Shown here: positions 35,629 to 43,705 of the stretch, in pieces | Layout of the letters: every line of letters begins with the position of its first letter | Position numbering within the stretch: position 1 is the stretch's first letter | Assembly (NCBI GenBank): GCA_029817715.1 | Contig: JARUPY010000398.1 | Location: 3,192,001 to 3,256,000, forward strand | Direction: 5' to 3' | DNA from: Melastoma dodecandrum | Lineage: Eukaryota > Streptophyta > Magnoliopsida > Myrtales > Melastomataceae | Length of the DNA: 64,000 nucleotides | Notes under the pieces: model-generated | The model's input: only the letters and a program-made list of their open reading frames with translations | Database searches by the model: none | Told to the model about the DNA's origin: nothing | Position numbers and translations under genes: made by a program

Positions 35629-36236
35629 GTCCGCACGCTCCGGAACTTGACGCTCGCAATTTGCCAGAGCCCGCTCATCACGTTTTCAAAGTCCTGCGTG
35701 TCGTCGAGGAACCGGCAGAGGAAGGCATAGGTGAAGTCCGCGCCGATCGCGATGCCGGCCGCCGGCGCCGCCGCCAAGACGAGCGTGTTCGGCAGCGTCA
35801 GGCTCCAGCCCGTGGCTTGCGGCGTGCCACCCACGTTGACCGCGAGCATTTGCGTGACCCAGGGCGCGAGTTCGAGGGTCGGGCCGATCGCGCGCACGAG
35901 CGGGAAGCTCGTCGTCGCGCCATCGCCCGTTCCGAGGAGCTGCGCCTGGACGCTCGTATCCGTCGGGTCCACGTAGAGAAACGTGCCGAGCTGGCCCTGG
36001 CAGGCGAGGAAGAAGCCGAGCAGCGCTTGCAGCGAGCCCGCGCCGACGCTGCCGTAGCCCGCCACCGAGGCGAGGGACTCGAAGGTGAGTTCGAACTCGT
36101 ACAAGGTCGTGGCGTAGAGCGCGGTGCGGACCTCGCGGCCCGATACGTGGCTCGCGACCCGCGTCGAGAAGCTCGGCCGCTTGTGCACGGACCATCCTTG
36201 GCCGGGCAACGTCGGGAAGAGCGGCGGTGTCGTCAC
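35625..36236 (-). CDS. DUF2460 distal tail protein (GTA gp12-like)
   Basis: The 203-residue protein starts at a GTG (VTTPPLFPTLPGQGWSV) 8 bp after the TIM-barrel gene. The DUF2460 signature GQGWSVHKRPSFSTRV and HVSGREVR opens the domain; FLCRFLDDTQDFE and LWQIASVKFRSVRT end it. DUF2460 proteins form the ring joining tail tube to hub. A shorter relative of the same domain closes the preceding gene. A much longer open frame on this strand through the TIM-barrel gene is a shadow. Confidence 0.8.
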   Translation of the reverse strand: MTTPPLFPTLPGQGWSVHKRPSFSTRVASHVSGREVRTALYATTLYEFELTFESLASVAGYGSVGAGSLQALLGFFLACQGQLGTFLYVDPTDTSVQAQLLGTGDGATTSFPLVRAIGPTLELAPWVTQMLAVNVGGTPQATGWSLTLPNTLVLAAAPAAGIAIGADFTYAFLCRFLDDTQDFENVMSGLWQIASVKFRSVRT

Positions 36237-36244
36237 GTCGGGTC

Positions 36245-38503
36245 TCAAACCTTGACCGAGTTGAGCACAAGCTGGCGTGTCGCGACCAGCGCGACCGCGA
36301 ATTGTTCGGCGTCGAGCTGGTCCTCGGCGAAGCGGCAGGGCAGACCGCTCCCGAGTCCGAGCTCCGGCGGCGGCACCATCGCGAACGGTGTCGCCGCGCC
36401 GCGCTGTGCGGCGTAGAAGCCCGCCAACGCCTCGATGTCGCGCGCCACGGCATCGCTCAGCACCTCGAAGCCGATCGTGATAACCCAGGCCGGCGTGGCC
36501 TCGCGCCCCGCGCGGCTCTCGCGGCCGGACACGTGAGCGGCGATCCGCGTCGCATACCCGGGCCGCCACGTGACGCTCCAGCTCTGGCCATGCAGGGACG
36601 GGAAGAACGCGAGCGTACCGCCCGCCGGCGGCGCGTCCGCCGGCGTGATGGCCTGTGCGGGTGCCTTGCCGGCGATCCATGTGCCGGTGGCCCAGTTCGG
36701 CGCGTCGCCCCAGGCCGGCAGCTTGGGAAAGGTCGGGAACGGGCGGGCATCCGCGTTCCACGCGCACATGAAGGTCGGCTCGACCATCCTTACGCCCGCG
36801 GCGCTCAGAACGTTGTTGCCGTCGCTCGTCCAATATTCGACGATCGCCTCGCGGCCGAGGGCGGCGACGAGGTCGTCGCGCCGCGGCGCGAAACCGCCAC
36901 CCGCGACGGGATCCCACGCCGACCAATAGGGCGTCGCGCTCTCGCTCGATCGCGGATCGAAAAACACGTTCGGCTGATTCGTCGCGCGGTCGACGGAGGG
37001 AAACCCATATTCGGCGAAGGTAATCGGCTTCGCCTGCGGCACCCAGGCCGTGGGCGCGCCTTGCGGTACCCAGCCGCGCCCGTCGCCGGCATCGTAGATC
37101 GCGTAATGTGGGTTGCCCCACCACCAGCGCAGCTTCTTGGGCGCCAGCAGCTCCTGCCCTGCGCCGTAGGCTTGGCGGGCCTGCGCCAGGCGGTCGCCCG
37201 TGGGGAGCGACACCTGCTGTGCGGACCCGGCCGGGTCGGTCCCGCGGCCGAGGTTTGCGCCGGCGGCGTAGAACCAGCTCGCATAGACGCCGCCCTCGAT
37301 ATTCGCCTTGAGGTACGCCTTGCTCGCCAGCATCGGCGGGCCCGAAAGGCCGAGGCCGTTCATCGTTGCCGTCGTCGGCGGCCATCCGGCCGGCGCGGGC
37401 GCGCTCCACGTCTGGGCGTCGCGGCCGCCGCTGCCGCTCGTCCAGTCGGACAAGGGCAGATAGTTGTCGAAGGCGACGAGATCGATGGCCGGGCTGGCCC
37501 ACAGGGCATCGAGATGCGGCCACTGGCCGTTCGCGCCCGCATGCTGCACACCCATCCAGCTCGACCAGTCGGCGGTATAGGCGACGAGGTTGTGAAGGCC
37601 GGCGCGATCGCTCGTGAGGCCCGCCGCATCGAAGACACCGCGCACGTCGGACGCCAGCTGCGCGAGCCCGGCGACGAACGGATAGTCCCAGCTCGCCGTG
37701 CCGGCGGACGACACGGTGCCCGCCTGCGTCCATGCCGGCCCGCGGATCGCCTCGAGCGCGCGCAGCTCGGACCCGACGAGGAAGAGATCGACGCCGCCCG
37801 CGATCGCGCAGAGGTTCGCGTAATGGAGGATCATGCGCCGATAGGTGTAATCGCCGCCCGCCCCGGCGTAGCCGACGGTGAGGTTGGTCGTATCCCGCAC
37901 GAATTGCGAGGCGCTCGCGGGGCCGAGAAACGCCGAGACGGCAGCACTGGCGGTGCTCGACACATCGGCGCCCGCAAACCCGATGCGCCCGCGCCAGGGC
38001 AGGCCCGGCGCGTCCATCAGCAGAAACGGATAGAACACGGTGCGCAGCCCGCGCGCCTTGAGGTCGCGCAGGCAGCGCACGACGGAGGGATCGGACGGCG
38101 TGCCGCCGTAGACCGCGCTGCCGCCGCTCGTCGAGAGCGGGATGAGGCCGGCAGAGGCCTGCGTGAGGCCCGAGCAGCGCCACGGCTCGGCGGTCCACGC
38201 GCCATTGGCGTAGACCTCCGCCGTGCCGCCGATCAGCGTCGTCGTCGGATAGATCCGGCACTGCGTGATGTCGGTCGCATTGGCGAACCAGGCGACGACG
38301 AGCGCCACCGTCCGCAGGCCCGGATAGAGCGCCTGCAGCTGATCGAGCGCGATCGAACAATCCGTGCGCGTGCCGCCCGGCGCGGCATTGAGATTGACGG
38401 CGGTCGCGCTCCCCGCGCCGGCCGGCGTGATGCGGCGCGGCAGCGTGTCGTAGACCCACTCGCCCGACGCGGGCAGCAGGTTGACGCCGATCGGATCGGT
38501 CAT
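36245..38503 (-). CDS. Tail protein with TIM-barrel glycosidase-like domain fused to a DUF2460-like domain
   Basis: The 752-residue protein begins MTDPIGVNLLPASGEWVYDT. Residues of about 60-560 form the glycoside-hydrolase TIM-barrel-like region seen in GTA tail proteins (VALVVAWFANATDITQCRIYP, DLVAFDNYLPLSDWT, KPITFAEYGFPSVDR). The last ~110 residues (GQSWSVTWRPGYATRI and AAHVSGRESR) form a second DUF2460-type module similar to the separate gene that follows. In GTAs the TIM barrel belongs to the host-specificity protein at the tail tip. Here it lies upstream of DUF2460. ATGA overlap with the tape measure gene. Confidence 0.75.
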   Translation of the reverse strand: MTDPIGVNLLPASGEWVYDTLPRRITPAGAGSATAVNLNAAPGGTRTDCSIALDQLQALYPGLRTVALVVAWFANATDITQCRIYPTTTLIGGTAEVYANGAWTAEPWRCSGLTQASAGLIPLSTSGGSAVYGGTPSDPSVVRCLRDLKARGLRTVFYPFLLMDAPGLPWRGRIGFAGADVSSTASAAVSAFLGPASASQFVRDTTNLTVGYAGAGGDYTYRRMILHYANLCAIAGGVDLFLVGSELRALEAIRGPAWTQAGTVSSAGTASWDYPFVAGLAQLASDVRGVFDAAGLTSDRAGLHNLVAYTADWSSWMGVQHAGANGQWPHLDALWASPAIDLVAFDNYLPLSDWTSGSGGRDAQTWSAPAPAGWPPTTATMNGLGLSGPPMLASKAYLKANIEGGVYASWFYAAGANLGRGTDPAGSAQQVSLPTGDRLAQARQAYGAGQELLAPKKLRWWWGNPHYAIYDAGDGRGWVPQGAPTAWVPQAKPITFAEYGFPSVDRATNQPNVFFDPRSSESATPYWSAWDPVAGGGFAPRRDDLVAALGREAIVEYWTSDGNNVLSAAGVRMVEPTFMCAWNADARPFPTFPKLPAWGDAPNWATGTWIAGKAPAQAITPADAPPAGGTLAFFPSLHGQSWSVTWRPGYATRIAAHVSGRESRAGREATPAWVITIGFEVLSDAVARDIEALAGFYAAQRGAATPFAMVPPPELGLGSGLPCRFAEDQLDAEQFAVALVATRQLVLNSVKV

Positions 38504-39756
38504 CAGGTCCGCGCCCGGCCGAGCGTCGCGAAGCCGAGATGCGCGCCTTTGCGCACGCCGGCATCGATGGCACCGAGGATCGCCTTGTTGTTGCCACGCA
38601 GGAAGCGCGCGACGCCGCGCGAGTCCATCGCGGTGACATTGAAATGCGTCGCATGGTGCACGTGGACCGCGCCGCCCGCACCCGCCGCGCCGTCGCGGAT
38701 CGCCTGCGCCGGGCCCGCCGGCACGATCATCTCGCCGCGATGCACCTGCGCGATCATGTCGGCGGGCAGCTCCCATGCGCCGCTCGCGAAGGAGGGCAGC
38801 GCGGCGCCGACCGCGAGCACGCTCGCCTGCCCTGCCGCCGCCGGCCCGGCGGCAGCGGGACCCAGCACCGGCGAGAGGAAGCCGAAGATGCCGGCGAAGG
38901 TCTCCGCCGCCGAAGCGATGATGCTCTTGGCGATCGTCGCGACCGTCGTGGTGGCGCTGGCGGCGGCGGCCGTCTCGCTCGCGCCTTCGCGCGCCGCGGT
39001 GCCGGCGAGCACCGCGCTCGTCTTCGCGGCCTCGCCGGCCTGCGTGGCCGTCGTCTGCGCGGCGACGCCCGCCGCCCAGTCGGCCACGGAGCGGATGCGC
39101 GCCTGGATGAAGTTCTGGATGATCGAGAGCAGCACGTTGCCGACGGCCTGGCGCAGCGTCTCGTGGCCGCGGATCATGCCCATGATCTGCTGCGAGACGC
39201 TCGAGCCCACCTGCTCGAAGGTGCGGCGGTAGTCCGCATCCACCTGCTGAAGATAGGTGCGCTCCACCTGCTGGCGGCGCAGCGCCGATTGCGCGGCGAG
39301 CTCGTCGATCTGGCGCTGCGCGTTGGCGAACTGCGCCGCGTTGTCGCGATAGGTCGATTGCAGGAACACGAGATGGCGCCGCTCGATATCCTCGCGGTCG
39401 GCCTCCAGTGCGAGGAGCTGGGCGCGCTCCTCGTCATGCGAGATCTGGGCAAGCTGCGCTTCCTCTTTCACCTGCTCCTGCTTCAGCTTGACGGCGTCGA
39501 GCGCGATATCGGTCTGCGCGCGATCGCCCGCGCGCGCCGCCGCCACCTCCTCGTCGCTGCCCGCCTTCACGAGATCGAGGCGCTGCGCGACGCCGGCGGC
39601 ATAGGCGCGGTTGAGACTCTGAAAGGAGGTCTCGACCTGTTGCGCGCCGGCCTTGAGGGTCGCCGTGCACTCGGCGACGCCGCCGGTCGCGGCCGCGAGG
39701 CCACGCTGCAGGTCCGAGATATCGGCCGAGAAGGTAATGCGAACGTCGTCGGTCAT
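38503..39756 (-). CDS. Tail tape measure protein (short)
   Basis: The 417-residue protein is almost wholly helical. The N-terminal ITFSADISDLQRGLAAATGG and long charged heptads (residues 80-200) lead into alanine-rich hydrophobic segments and a C-terminal basic domain (FNVTAMDSRGVARFLRGNN). This is the signature of tape measure proteins. At roughly 1.5 angstrom per residue a tail of only about 60 nm is implied, shorter than lambda's. It sets tail length and enters the cell with DNA. Confidence 0.8.
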   Translation of the reverse strand: MTDDVRITFSADISDLQRGLAAATGGVAECTATLKAGAQQVETSFQSLNRAYAAGVAQRLDLVKAGSDEEVAAARAGDRAQTDIALDAVKLKQEQVKEEAQLAQISHDEERAQLLALEADREDIERRHLVFLQSTYRDNAAQFANAQRQIDELAAQSALRRQQVERTYLQQVDADYRRTFEQVGSSVSQQIMGMIRGHETLRQAVGNVLLSIIQNFIQARIRSVADWAAGVAAQTTATQAGEAAKTSAVLAGTAAREGASETAAAASATTTVATIAKSIIASAAETFAGIFGFLSPVLGPAAAGPAAAGQASVLAVGAALPSFASGAWELPADMIAQVHRGEMIVPAGPAQAIRDGAAGAGGAVHVHHATHFNVTAMDSRGVARFLRGNNKAILGAIDAGVRKGAHLGFATLGRART

Positions 39757-39846
39757 GATGCATCCATGTGTGGGCGAGCCATCTCACGCGGGCGGGAGAA
39801 GACGGCGTCTATGACGCGAGCTATCTTTTAGAGACCGGGTCTGCGT

Positions 39847-40035
39847 TTAGCCTTTGATCAGCCGCCCAATCCCGCTCGGGTCCTCCGGGTCGTACGCGGG
39901 CGCCGGCTGCACCTGGTGCACCGCGGCGAGGATCTCCGCCGCCGGCGGGTGCTCGCGCCACCAGGCGAGGAGGGCGAAGGCGTCGTGCGCCGGCATCTCG
40001 TCGAGCGTCGCCGGCAGAACGCCGAGGTTCGCCAT
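39847..40035 (-). CDS. Tail assembly chaperone, second part (GT-like)
   Basis: The 62-residue frame from ATG 40035 (MANLGVLPATLDEMPAHD) overlaps the stop of the first chaperone gene by ATGA. Coding-like sequence in this frame continues upstream of the ATG (CDWSRLYARL), where it overlaps the end of the first gene. That suggests the product may also be made as an extension by -1 frameshifting, as in lambda G/GT. The W-REHPPA helix resembles tail chaperone second domains. Confidence 0.6.
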   Translation of the reverse strand: MANLGVLPATLDEMPAHDAFALLAWWREHPPAAEILAAVHQVQPAPAYDPEDPSGIGRLIKG

Positions 40036-40406
40036 CAAACGGGCGTAGAGCCGACTCCAGTCGCAGCGAGCCGGTCCGCCGATGCGACCCGGCCCGCGCC
40101 GGCTTCCCCCGGCGAGGCGTCTCCCGACGCCGATCCATCGGCCGGCAGAAAACCGCCGAGGCGCAGCACGGCGGCCATCGCCTGCGCGACATCGGGCGCC
40201 GTCGCCTCGACCTCGCCGAGGGTCGCGGCCGCCTGCGGATGATCGCGCTCGAGCGCGATCCGCAGCGCGCCCATCGCGGCCGCGACGCTGCCGTTCGCGC
40301 CGGCGCCCGCGACGATCGGTTCGATCGCCTGCACCTGCGCCAGCGTCAGCGGGCGCACGAGCCAACGCTGCGCGCCGAGCGTGATGGTCTGGGGCTGGAG
40401 GCGCAT
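40035..40406 (-). CDS. Tail assembly chaperone, first part (GTA gp10-like)
   Basis: The 123-residue protein starts MRLQPQTITLGAQRWLVRPL, a typical opening of GTA family tail assembly proteins: a short beta N-terminus, then helices (LTLAQVQAIEPIVAGAG). It ends in an unrelated-looking tail (DRLAATGVGSTPV) that is the out-of-frame reading of the following gene. ATGA overlaps occur on both sides. It keeps the tape measure protein soluble during tail assembly. Confidence 0.75.
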   Translation of the reverse strand: MRLQPQTITLGAQRWLVRPLTLAQVQAIEPIVAGAGANGSVAAAMGALRIALERDHPQAAATLGEVEATAPDVAQAMAAVLRLGGFLPADGSASGDASPGEAGAGRVASADRLAATGVGSTPV

Positions 40407-41143
40407 CACGAGGCCTCCGCGAAGGACCAGGTCATCACCGTGCCCGTCGCGTCGGCGAAGCAGGAGAAGTCGAACTCCGGCACGACGAAATCCTCGAGCT
40501 TCGTCTGGAACGAGAGTTTCGAGGAGGTGCAATTGTTGAGGCGCAGCGAGACGGCCTGACCCTGGAACGTCGTGAAGAACTGCGCCTGGAACGTCGGCGT
40601 GGTGCCGGTGAGCTGGTTGGTCACCGAGAATTTCTGGCCGCTCGCGGCGATCTGATAGGTGTAGTTCAGCAGGAGCGCCTTGCCCGCGTCCGCGGCGGCG
40701 AACGTGTAGACGCCGGCCGAGACCGCGTATTGGCCGACGGTCGGCGCGCTCGCCACCTTCACGAGCGGCAGGCCGCTCGCGGCATAGACGACGCCGGCAT
40801 CGTCGACCATCATGGCGCTGTTTGCCGCGCTCGCCGAATAGGGTGCTGCGCTCGGCACCACGGCGGCCTCGGCGAAGGCGGTCGCGAGCTGGCCGGCGGC
40901 GGGCGTCACTCCATAGAAGAGGTTCGCGAAGGCGAGGCCTGAGATGCGCGCGACCTTGGCCTTGCCGGTCGTCTTCACCGTGCCGCGGGCGATCGCGATC
41001 GGATGCTGATACTGTCCGTACAGCTCCTTGACGCTCGCGGCCTCCTCGATCGTCACCTCCTGCACGAGGCCGAAGTTGACGGGCGTCGCGTTGGCGACGT
41101 CCGTGCGCGTCCCGATGAGGACACCGGAGCCGAAGGAATACAT
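40406..41143 (-). CDS. Major tail tube protein
   Basis: The 245-residue protein begins MYSFGSGVLIGTRTDVANAT. A tube domain (VQEVTIEEAASVKELYGQYQ) and an inserted immunoglobulin-like region (about residues 110-165) follow; the C-terminal strand is FVVPEFDFSCFAD. Position between connectors and the chaperones fits a tail tube subunit. It forms the rings through which DNA passes. Confidence 0.75.
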   Translation of the reverse strand: MYSFGSGVLIGTRTDVANATPVNFGLVQEVTIEEAASVKELYGQYQHPIAIARGTVKTTGKAKVARISGLAFANLFYGVTPAAGQLATAFAEAAVVPSAAPYSASAANSAMMVDDAGVVYAASGLPLVKVASAPTVGQYAVSAGVYTFAAADAGKALLLNYTYQIAASGQKFSVTNQLTGTTPTFQAQFFTTFQGQAVSLRLNNCTSSKLSFQTKLEDFVVPEFDFSCFADATGTVMTWSFAEAS

Positions 41144-41167
41144 GGGGATCCTCTCGTTCGTTTGAAG

Positions 41168-41356
41168 TCAGACGGATGCGGCGTGGTCGAAAAGTTCGCG
41201 CAGGCGGTCCTTCAGGTCCTCCTTCGCGGCATGAACGAGGTTCCAGACCTCCGTCGTGCGGGCGACGAGCGAGCCGTGGAAGGCCTCGAAGAACCATTGC
41301 TCCACGAGCCCCTCGAGCTGGGCGTGCGCGCGAGGCGGTTCGGGTGTATCGGGCAT
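41168..41356 (-). CDS. Small helical phage protein, unknown
   Basis: The 62-residue product (MPDTPEPPRAHAQLEGLV to LRELFDHAASV) has an AAGGAC-type site 9 bases before its ATG. It is helical and acidic, and lies between the tail tube gene and the BrnT/HTH insertion, probably originally next to the tail terminator gene. No family recognised. Confidence 0.55.
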   Translation of the reverse strand: MPDTPEPPRAHAQLEGLVEQWFFEAFHGSLVARTTEVWNLVHAAKEDLKDRLRELFDHAASV

Positions 41357-41403
41357 GCGATGGTCCTTTCGGGGTTCATGGTGAGCGCGCCGTGCGTCAC
41401 GGC

Positions 41404-41432
41404 TTGACGCCAATACGGGTAGTCCGTACTTT
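41404..41432 (+). promoter_or_regulatory. Promoter and operator-like motif of BrnT/HTH module 2
   Basis: TTGACG (41404-41409) and TACTTT (41427-41432) are separated by 17 bases, with CGGGTAGTCCGTA (41416-41428) inside. The start site is expected at about 41438-41440, on the toxin ATG itself. Motif and spacing mirror module 1. Confidence 0.55.
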
Positions 41433-41437
41433 CGAGT

Positions 41438-41716
41438 ATGCGACGCCTGTTCGAGTGGGACCCGAGAAAGGCCGAGCGGAATGGCGTCATTCACAAGGTT
41501 CGGTTCGACGTGGCGATCGCCGTCTTCGCCGATCCCGACGTCGTCGAGATCGACACGACGCGCGCGGCGGATCAGGAGCCCCGCTTCAAGGCGGTGGGCC
41601 TGATCCAGGGCCGCTTGTTCACAATCGTGTTCACACCGCGAGGCGCTGTCACGAGGCTCATCTCGGCCCGTCGATCGAACCGCAACGAGGAGCGTGCCTA
41701 TGGCCTCCGTCCGTAG
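41438..41716 (+). CDS. BrnT-family toxin-like protein (module 2)
   Basis: The 92-residue product matches BrnT/DUF497: N-terminal FEWDPRKAERN, central FADPDVVEIDTTR, and C-terminal TRLISARRSNRNEERAYG. It faces against the phage operon between the small tail gene and the tail completion gene. Compared with module 1 it has the same length, arrangement and operator motif, but the two proteins are clearly diverged, so this is not a recent duplication. The canonical BrnT histidine in the K-H-G segment is not obvious here (IHKV instead). Confidence 0.75.
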   Translation: MRRLFEWDPRKAERNGVIHKVRFDVAIAVFADPDVVEIDTTRAADQEPRFKAVGLIQGRLFTIVFTPRGAVTRLISARRSNRNEERAYGLRP

Positions 41717-42056
41717 AACCCTCGATCCGAGGACACCGCCGCGCTTCGAGGCGGACGAACTTGCGGCGCTGGATGCGCTGACGCCCGACGATGTCGAGCG
41801 CAACGCCGCCGCGGATGCCGACAACCCTCCGCTGAGCGAGGCGGAGCTTCGCCTCGTTCGTTCGAGCCGCCTCATCCGCAGCGTGCGGCAGGCCACGGGC
41901 TTGACCCAGAGCGAGTTCGCCAGCCGCTACAAGATCGGGCTCGCGAGGCTGCGGGATTGGGAGCAGGGCCGCTTTGAGCCGGACTCCGTCGCCATGGCCT
42001 ATCTCAAGGTGATCGCTCGGGCACCAGACGTCGTCGCGCACGCGCTGGGAGAATAG
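41700..42056 (+). CDS. HTH antitoxin-like regulator paired with BrnT (module 2)
   Basis: The 118-residue protein has the same layout as module 1: a flexible N-terminal arm with NPPLSEAELRLVRSSR, then an XRE HTH (TGLTQSEFASRYKIGLARLR and DWEQGRFEPDSVAMAYL). The ATG at 41700 follows GAGGAG by 7 bases and lies within the toxin's tyrosine-glycine codons, exactly as in module 1. It stops 6 bp before the convergent tail gene. Confidence 0.8.
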   Translation: MASVRRTLDPRTPPRFEADELAALDALTPDDVERNAAADADNPPLSEAELRLVRSSRLIRSVRQATGLTQSEFASRYKIGLARLRDWEQGRFEPDSVAMAYLKVIARAPDVVAHALGE

Positions 42057-42061
42057 CGGCG

Positions 42062-42502
42062 CTACGGCAGCACGAGCGTGATCGGCACGAGGGCGAGCGC
42101 GTCGCCGTCGAGGTCGCCCGGATCCTTCAGGGGCTTGCCCTCGATGGCGCAGCGATACACCGCGCCGCCGAGCGTGCAGCGGCCGAACGCGAGGTCGGGT
42201 CCCGTCGGCGCCAGTGCGCCGTCGAGCGCGTCCATGATCGCGTTGAGCGCGCTGGCGCCGACGGCGTCGGGGTCGTGTGCGTTGGCGTAGATGAAGAGGC
42301 GCACCTGCAGGGCGCGCTTCGGCACGCCTTCGGCGGCATGCGTGTAGCTTTCGGCGCCCCCCTCGAAGACGAAACAGGCCGGCCGCATGGCCGCCGGCAC
42401 GTCGCTCCACAGCTTGAGCCGGCGCTGCGGCGGGACCGCCCAGGCGTAGGCCGAAGCGACGCGCGCGAGCAGCGCCGTGATCGCGGTCTCGCGAGGTCCC
42501 AT
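42062..42502 (-). CDS. Tail completion/terminator protein (minor tail, GTA gp8-like)
   Basis: The 146-residue protein begins MGPRETAITALLARVASA and contains QVRLFIYANAHDPDAVGAS and the closing LALVPITLVLP strand. This alpha-beta pattern is seen in tail terminator proteins encoded after the HK97 gp10-like gene. It likely caps the tail tube end before head joining. Confidence 0.65.
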   Translation of the reverse strand: MGPRETAITALLARVASAYAWAVPPQRRLKLWSDVPAAMRPACFVFEGGAESYTHAAEGVPKRALQVRLFIYANAHDPDAVGASALNAIMDALDGALAPTGPDLAFGRCTLGGAVYRCAIEGKPLKDPGDLDGDALALVPITLVLP

Positions 42503-42521
42503 CTCGATCTCCGTTGCCGTC

Positions 42522-42938
42522 TCAGGCGCCGAGCGCGTCGAGCACGGCGCCCTTGCGGCCGCCGGCGATCTCCTCGTGCATCGCCTCGAGCGCGCCGCCG
42601 AGGTAGCGATGCGCCGGAATCGTCGAGCCCGGGTGGTGCACGCGCGCGGCGAAAACGCCGGCGAAGGCGAGCGCCCGCGCCTTGACGGGCACGATGTCGT
42701 GCGCCGGCGTCGTGCCGCCGTCCTCCTGGATCGCGGCGTAGGGCACGCCGAGGCTCGCGAGGCTCGCCGTCAACGTATCCGCGTCGTCGACGAGGTCCGC
42801 CGAGATCGAGGCCTTCAGCGCACCGCTGCGCGTCTGAAGCACCGCGCCCGACAGGTTCGCCTCGACCTTCGCGAGGAGGTCCGCCTGCAGCGCGGCGGCC
42901 TTCTCGCGGAGTACGGCGGCGATGTCGGCGCCGATCAC
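42522..42938 (-). CDS. HK97 gp10-like head-tail connector protein
   Basis: The 138-residue protein starts at a GTG overlapping the upstream stop (VIGADIAAVLREKAAALQ). It shows the gp10 pattern: an N-terminal helix, TRSGALKASISADLVDD, and the closing HRYLGGALEAMHEEIAG. It belongs to the neck between capsid and tail. Confidence 0.75.
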   Translation of the reverse strand: MIGADIAAVLREKAAALQADLLAKVEANLSGAVLQTRSGALKASISADLVDDADTLTASLASLGVPYAAIQEDGGTTPAHDIVPVKARALAFAGVFAARVHHPGSTIPAHRYLGGALEAMHEEIAGGRKGAVLDALGA

Positions 42939-43705
42939 GTGGCGACCCGCCGATAGGGCCGTAGCAGGCGGTCGACGACATCCGGCATCGCCTTGACGAT
43001 GAAGCTCGTCGTCTCCTGCCCGCCGAGCGTCTTCGCACTCTGCCCGATGCGCGCGCGAGCGGCATAGCGGTCCGCCACCCACTCGCACGCGGCCCGGCCG
43101 AGATCGGCCGGCACGTAGCCGTAGGAGAGCGTCACCGACGCTCCCGCGTCCGCGCTTGAGAACGCATAGACGCCGCCCGCGACGCCATAGGCCGCGCTGG
43201 CGCCGAGGACGCCCGTATCCAGCACCCAGGCCCCGAAGGGCGCCTGGGCGGTCACCGTGTAGGGCGCCGACGCCGGCACCATGGCCGGCTCGGCGCGGAC
43301 CTCGTAGCCCGCGCGATAGGTCACCGCCACGTTCTGCGTGCCGCAGCTGAACGCGGCTCCACGCAGATGCAGGCGCTGCATCGCGCCCGGCGGCGCCGTC
43401 TCCGGGGCTTCCAGCACGAAGCCCGCCTGGCCCGGCGACGCGGCCGGCGTGACCGCAGCGCCGTCGACGGTGAGCGAGACGATCTGGCTCACCGGCCAAT
43501 GGCGGAGCGCGAGGCTCGTGCCGCCATGTCCGTCGAGCGTTTCGCCGACGAGGCCCGGCAACAGGGTCGGCCGGCCGAGGTCCGCCAGGATGGCGCGGCT
43601 GACCCCGGTGACGAGCTCCGCGAGAAGGACGTCGTCGGCGGTCGAGGCGAGGCCGAGCCACGCCTTGCAATCGGCGAGGCTGGTGAGGTCGGCCGGCGCG
43701 CTCAT
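42935..43705 (-). CDS. Head-tail connector (gp6-like / phage adaptor)
   Basis: The 256-residue protein begins MSAPADLTSLADCKAWLGL, a gp6-like DNA-packaging adaptor start, with VSRAILADLGRPTLL. A beta domain follows (LALRHWPVSQIVSLTVDG), ending in a helical DRYAARARIG segment. A large middle insertion carries the AYGVAGGVYAFSSADAGASV motif, also recognisable in the tail tube protein's insertion. ATGA and GTGA overlaps join it to both neighbours. Confidence 0.75.
   Translation of the reverse strand: MSAPADLTSLADCKAWLGLASTADDVLLAELVTGVSRAILADLGRPTLLPGLVGETLDGHGGTSLALRHWPVSQIVSLTVDGAAVTPAASPGQAGFVLEAPETAPPGAMQRLHLRGAAFSCGTQNVAVTYRAGYEVRAEPAMVPASAPYTVTAQAPFGAWVLDTGVLGASAAYGVAGGVYAFSSADAGASVTLSYGYVPADLGRAACEWVADRYAARARIGQSAKTLGGQETTSFIVKAMPDVVDRLLRPYRRVAT

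Noticed and set aside
35625..38681. A 1018-codon leftward frame across the tail-tip genes
   Set aside because: Only the DUF2460 portion is coding; the rest is out of frame with the TIM-barrel gene and has shadow-like composition.
36227..39232. Plus-strand frame of about 1000 codons antisense to the tail genes
   Set aside because: Antisense shadow: Arg/Gly/Ala-rich, no motifs, no ribosome-binding site.
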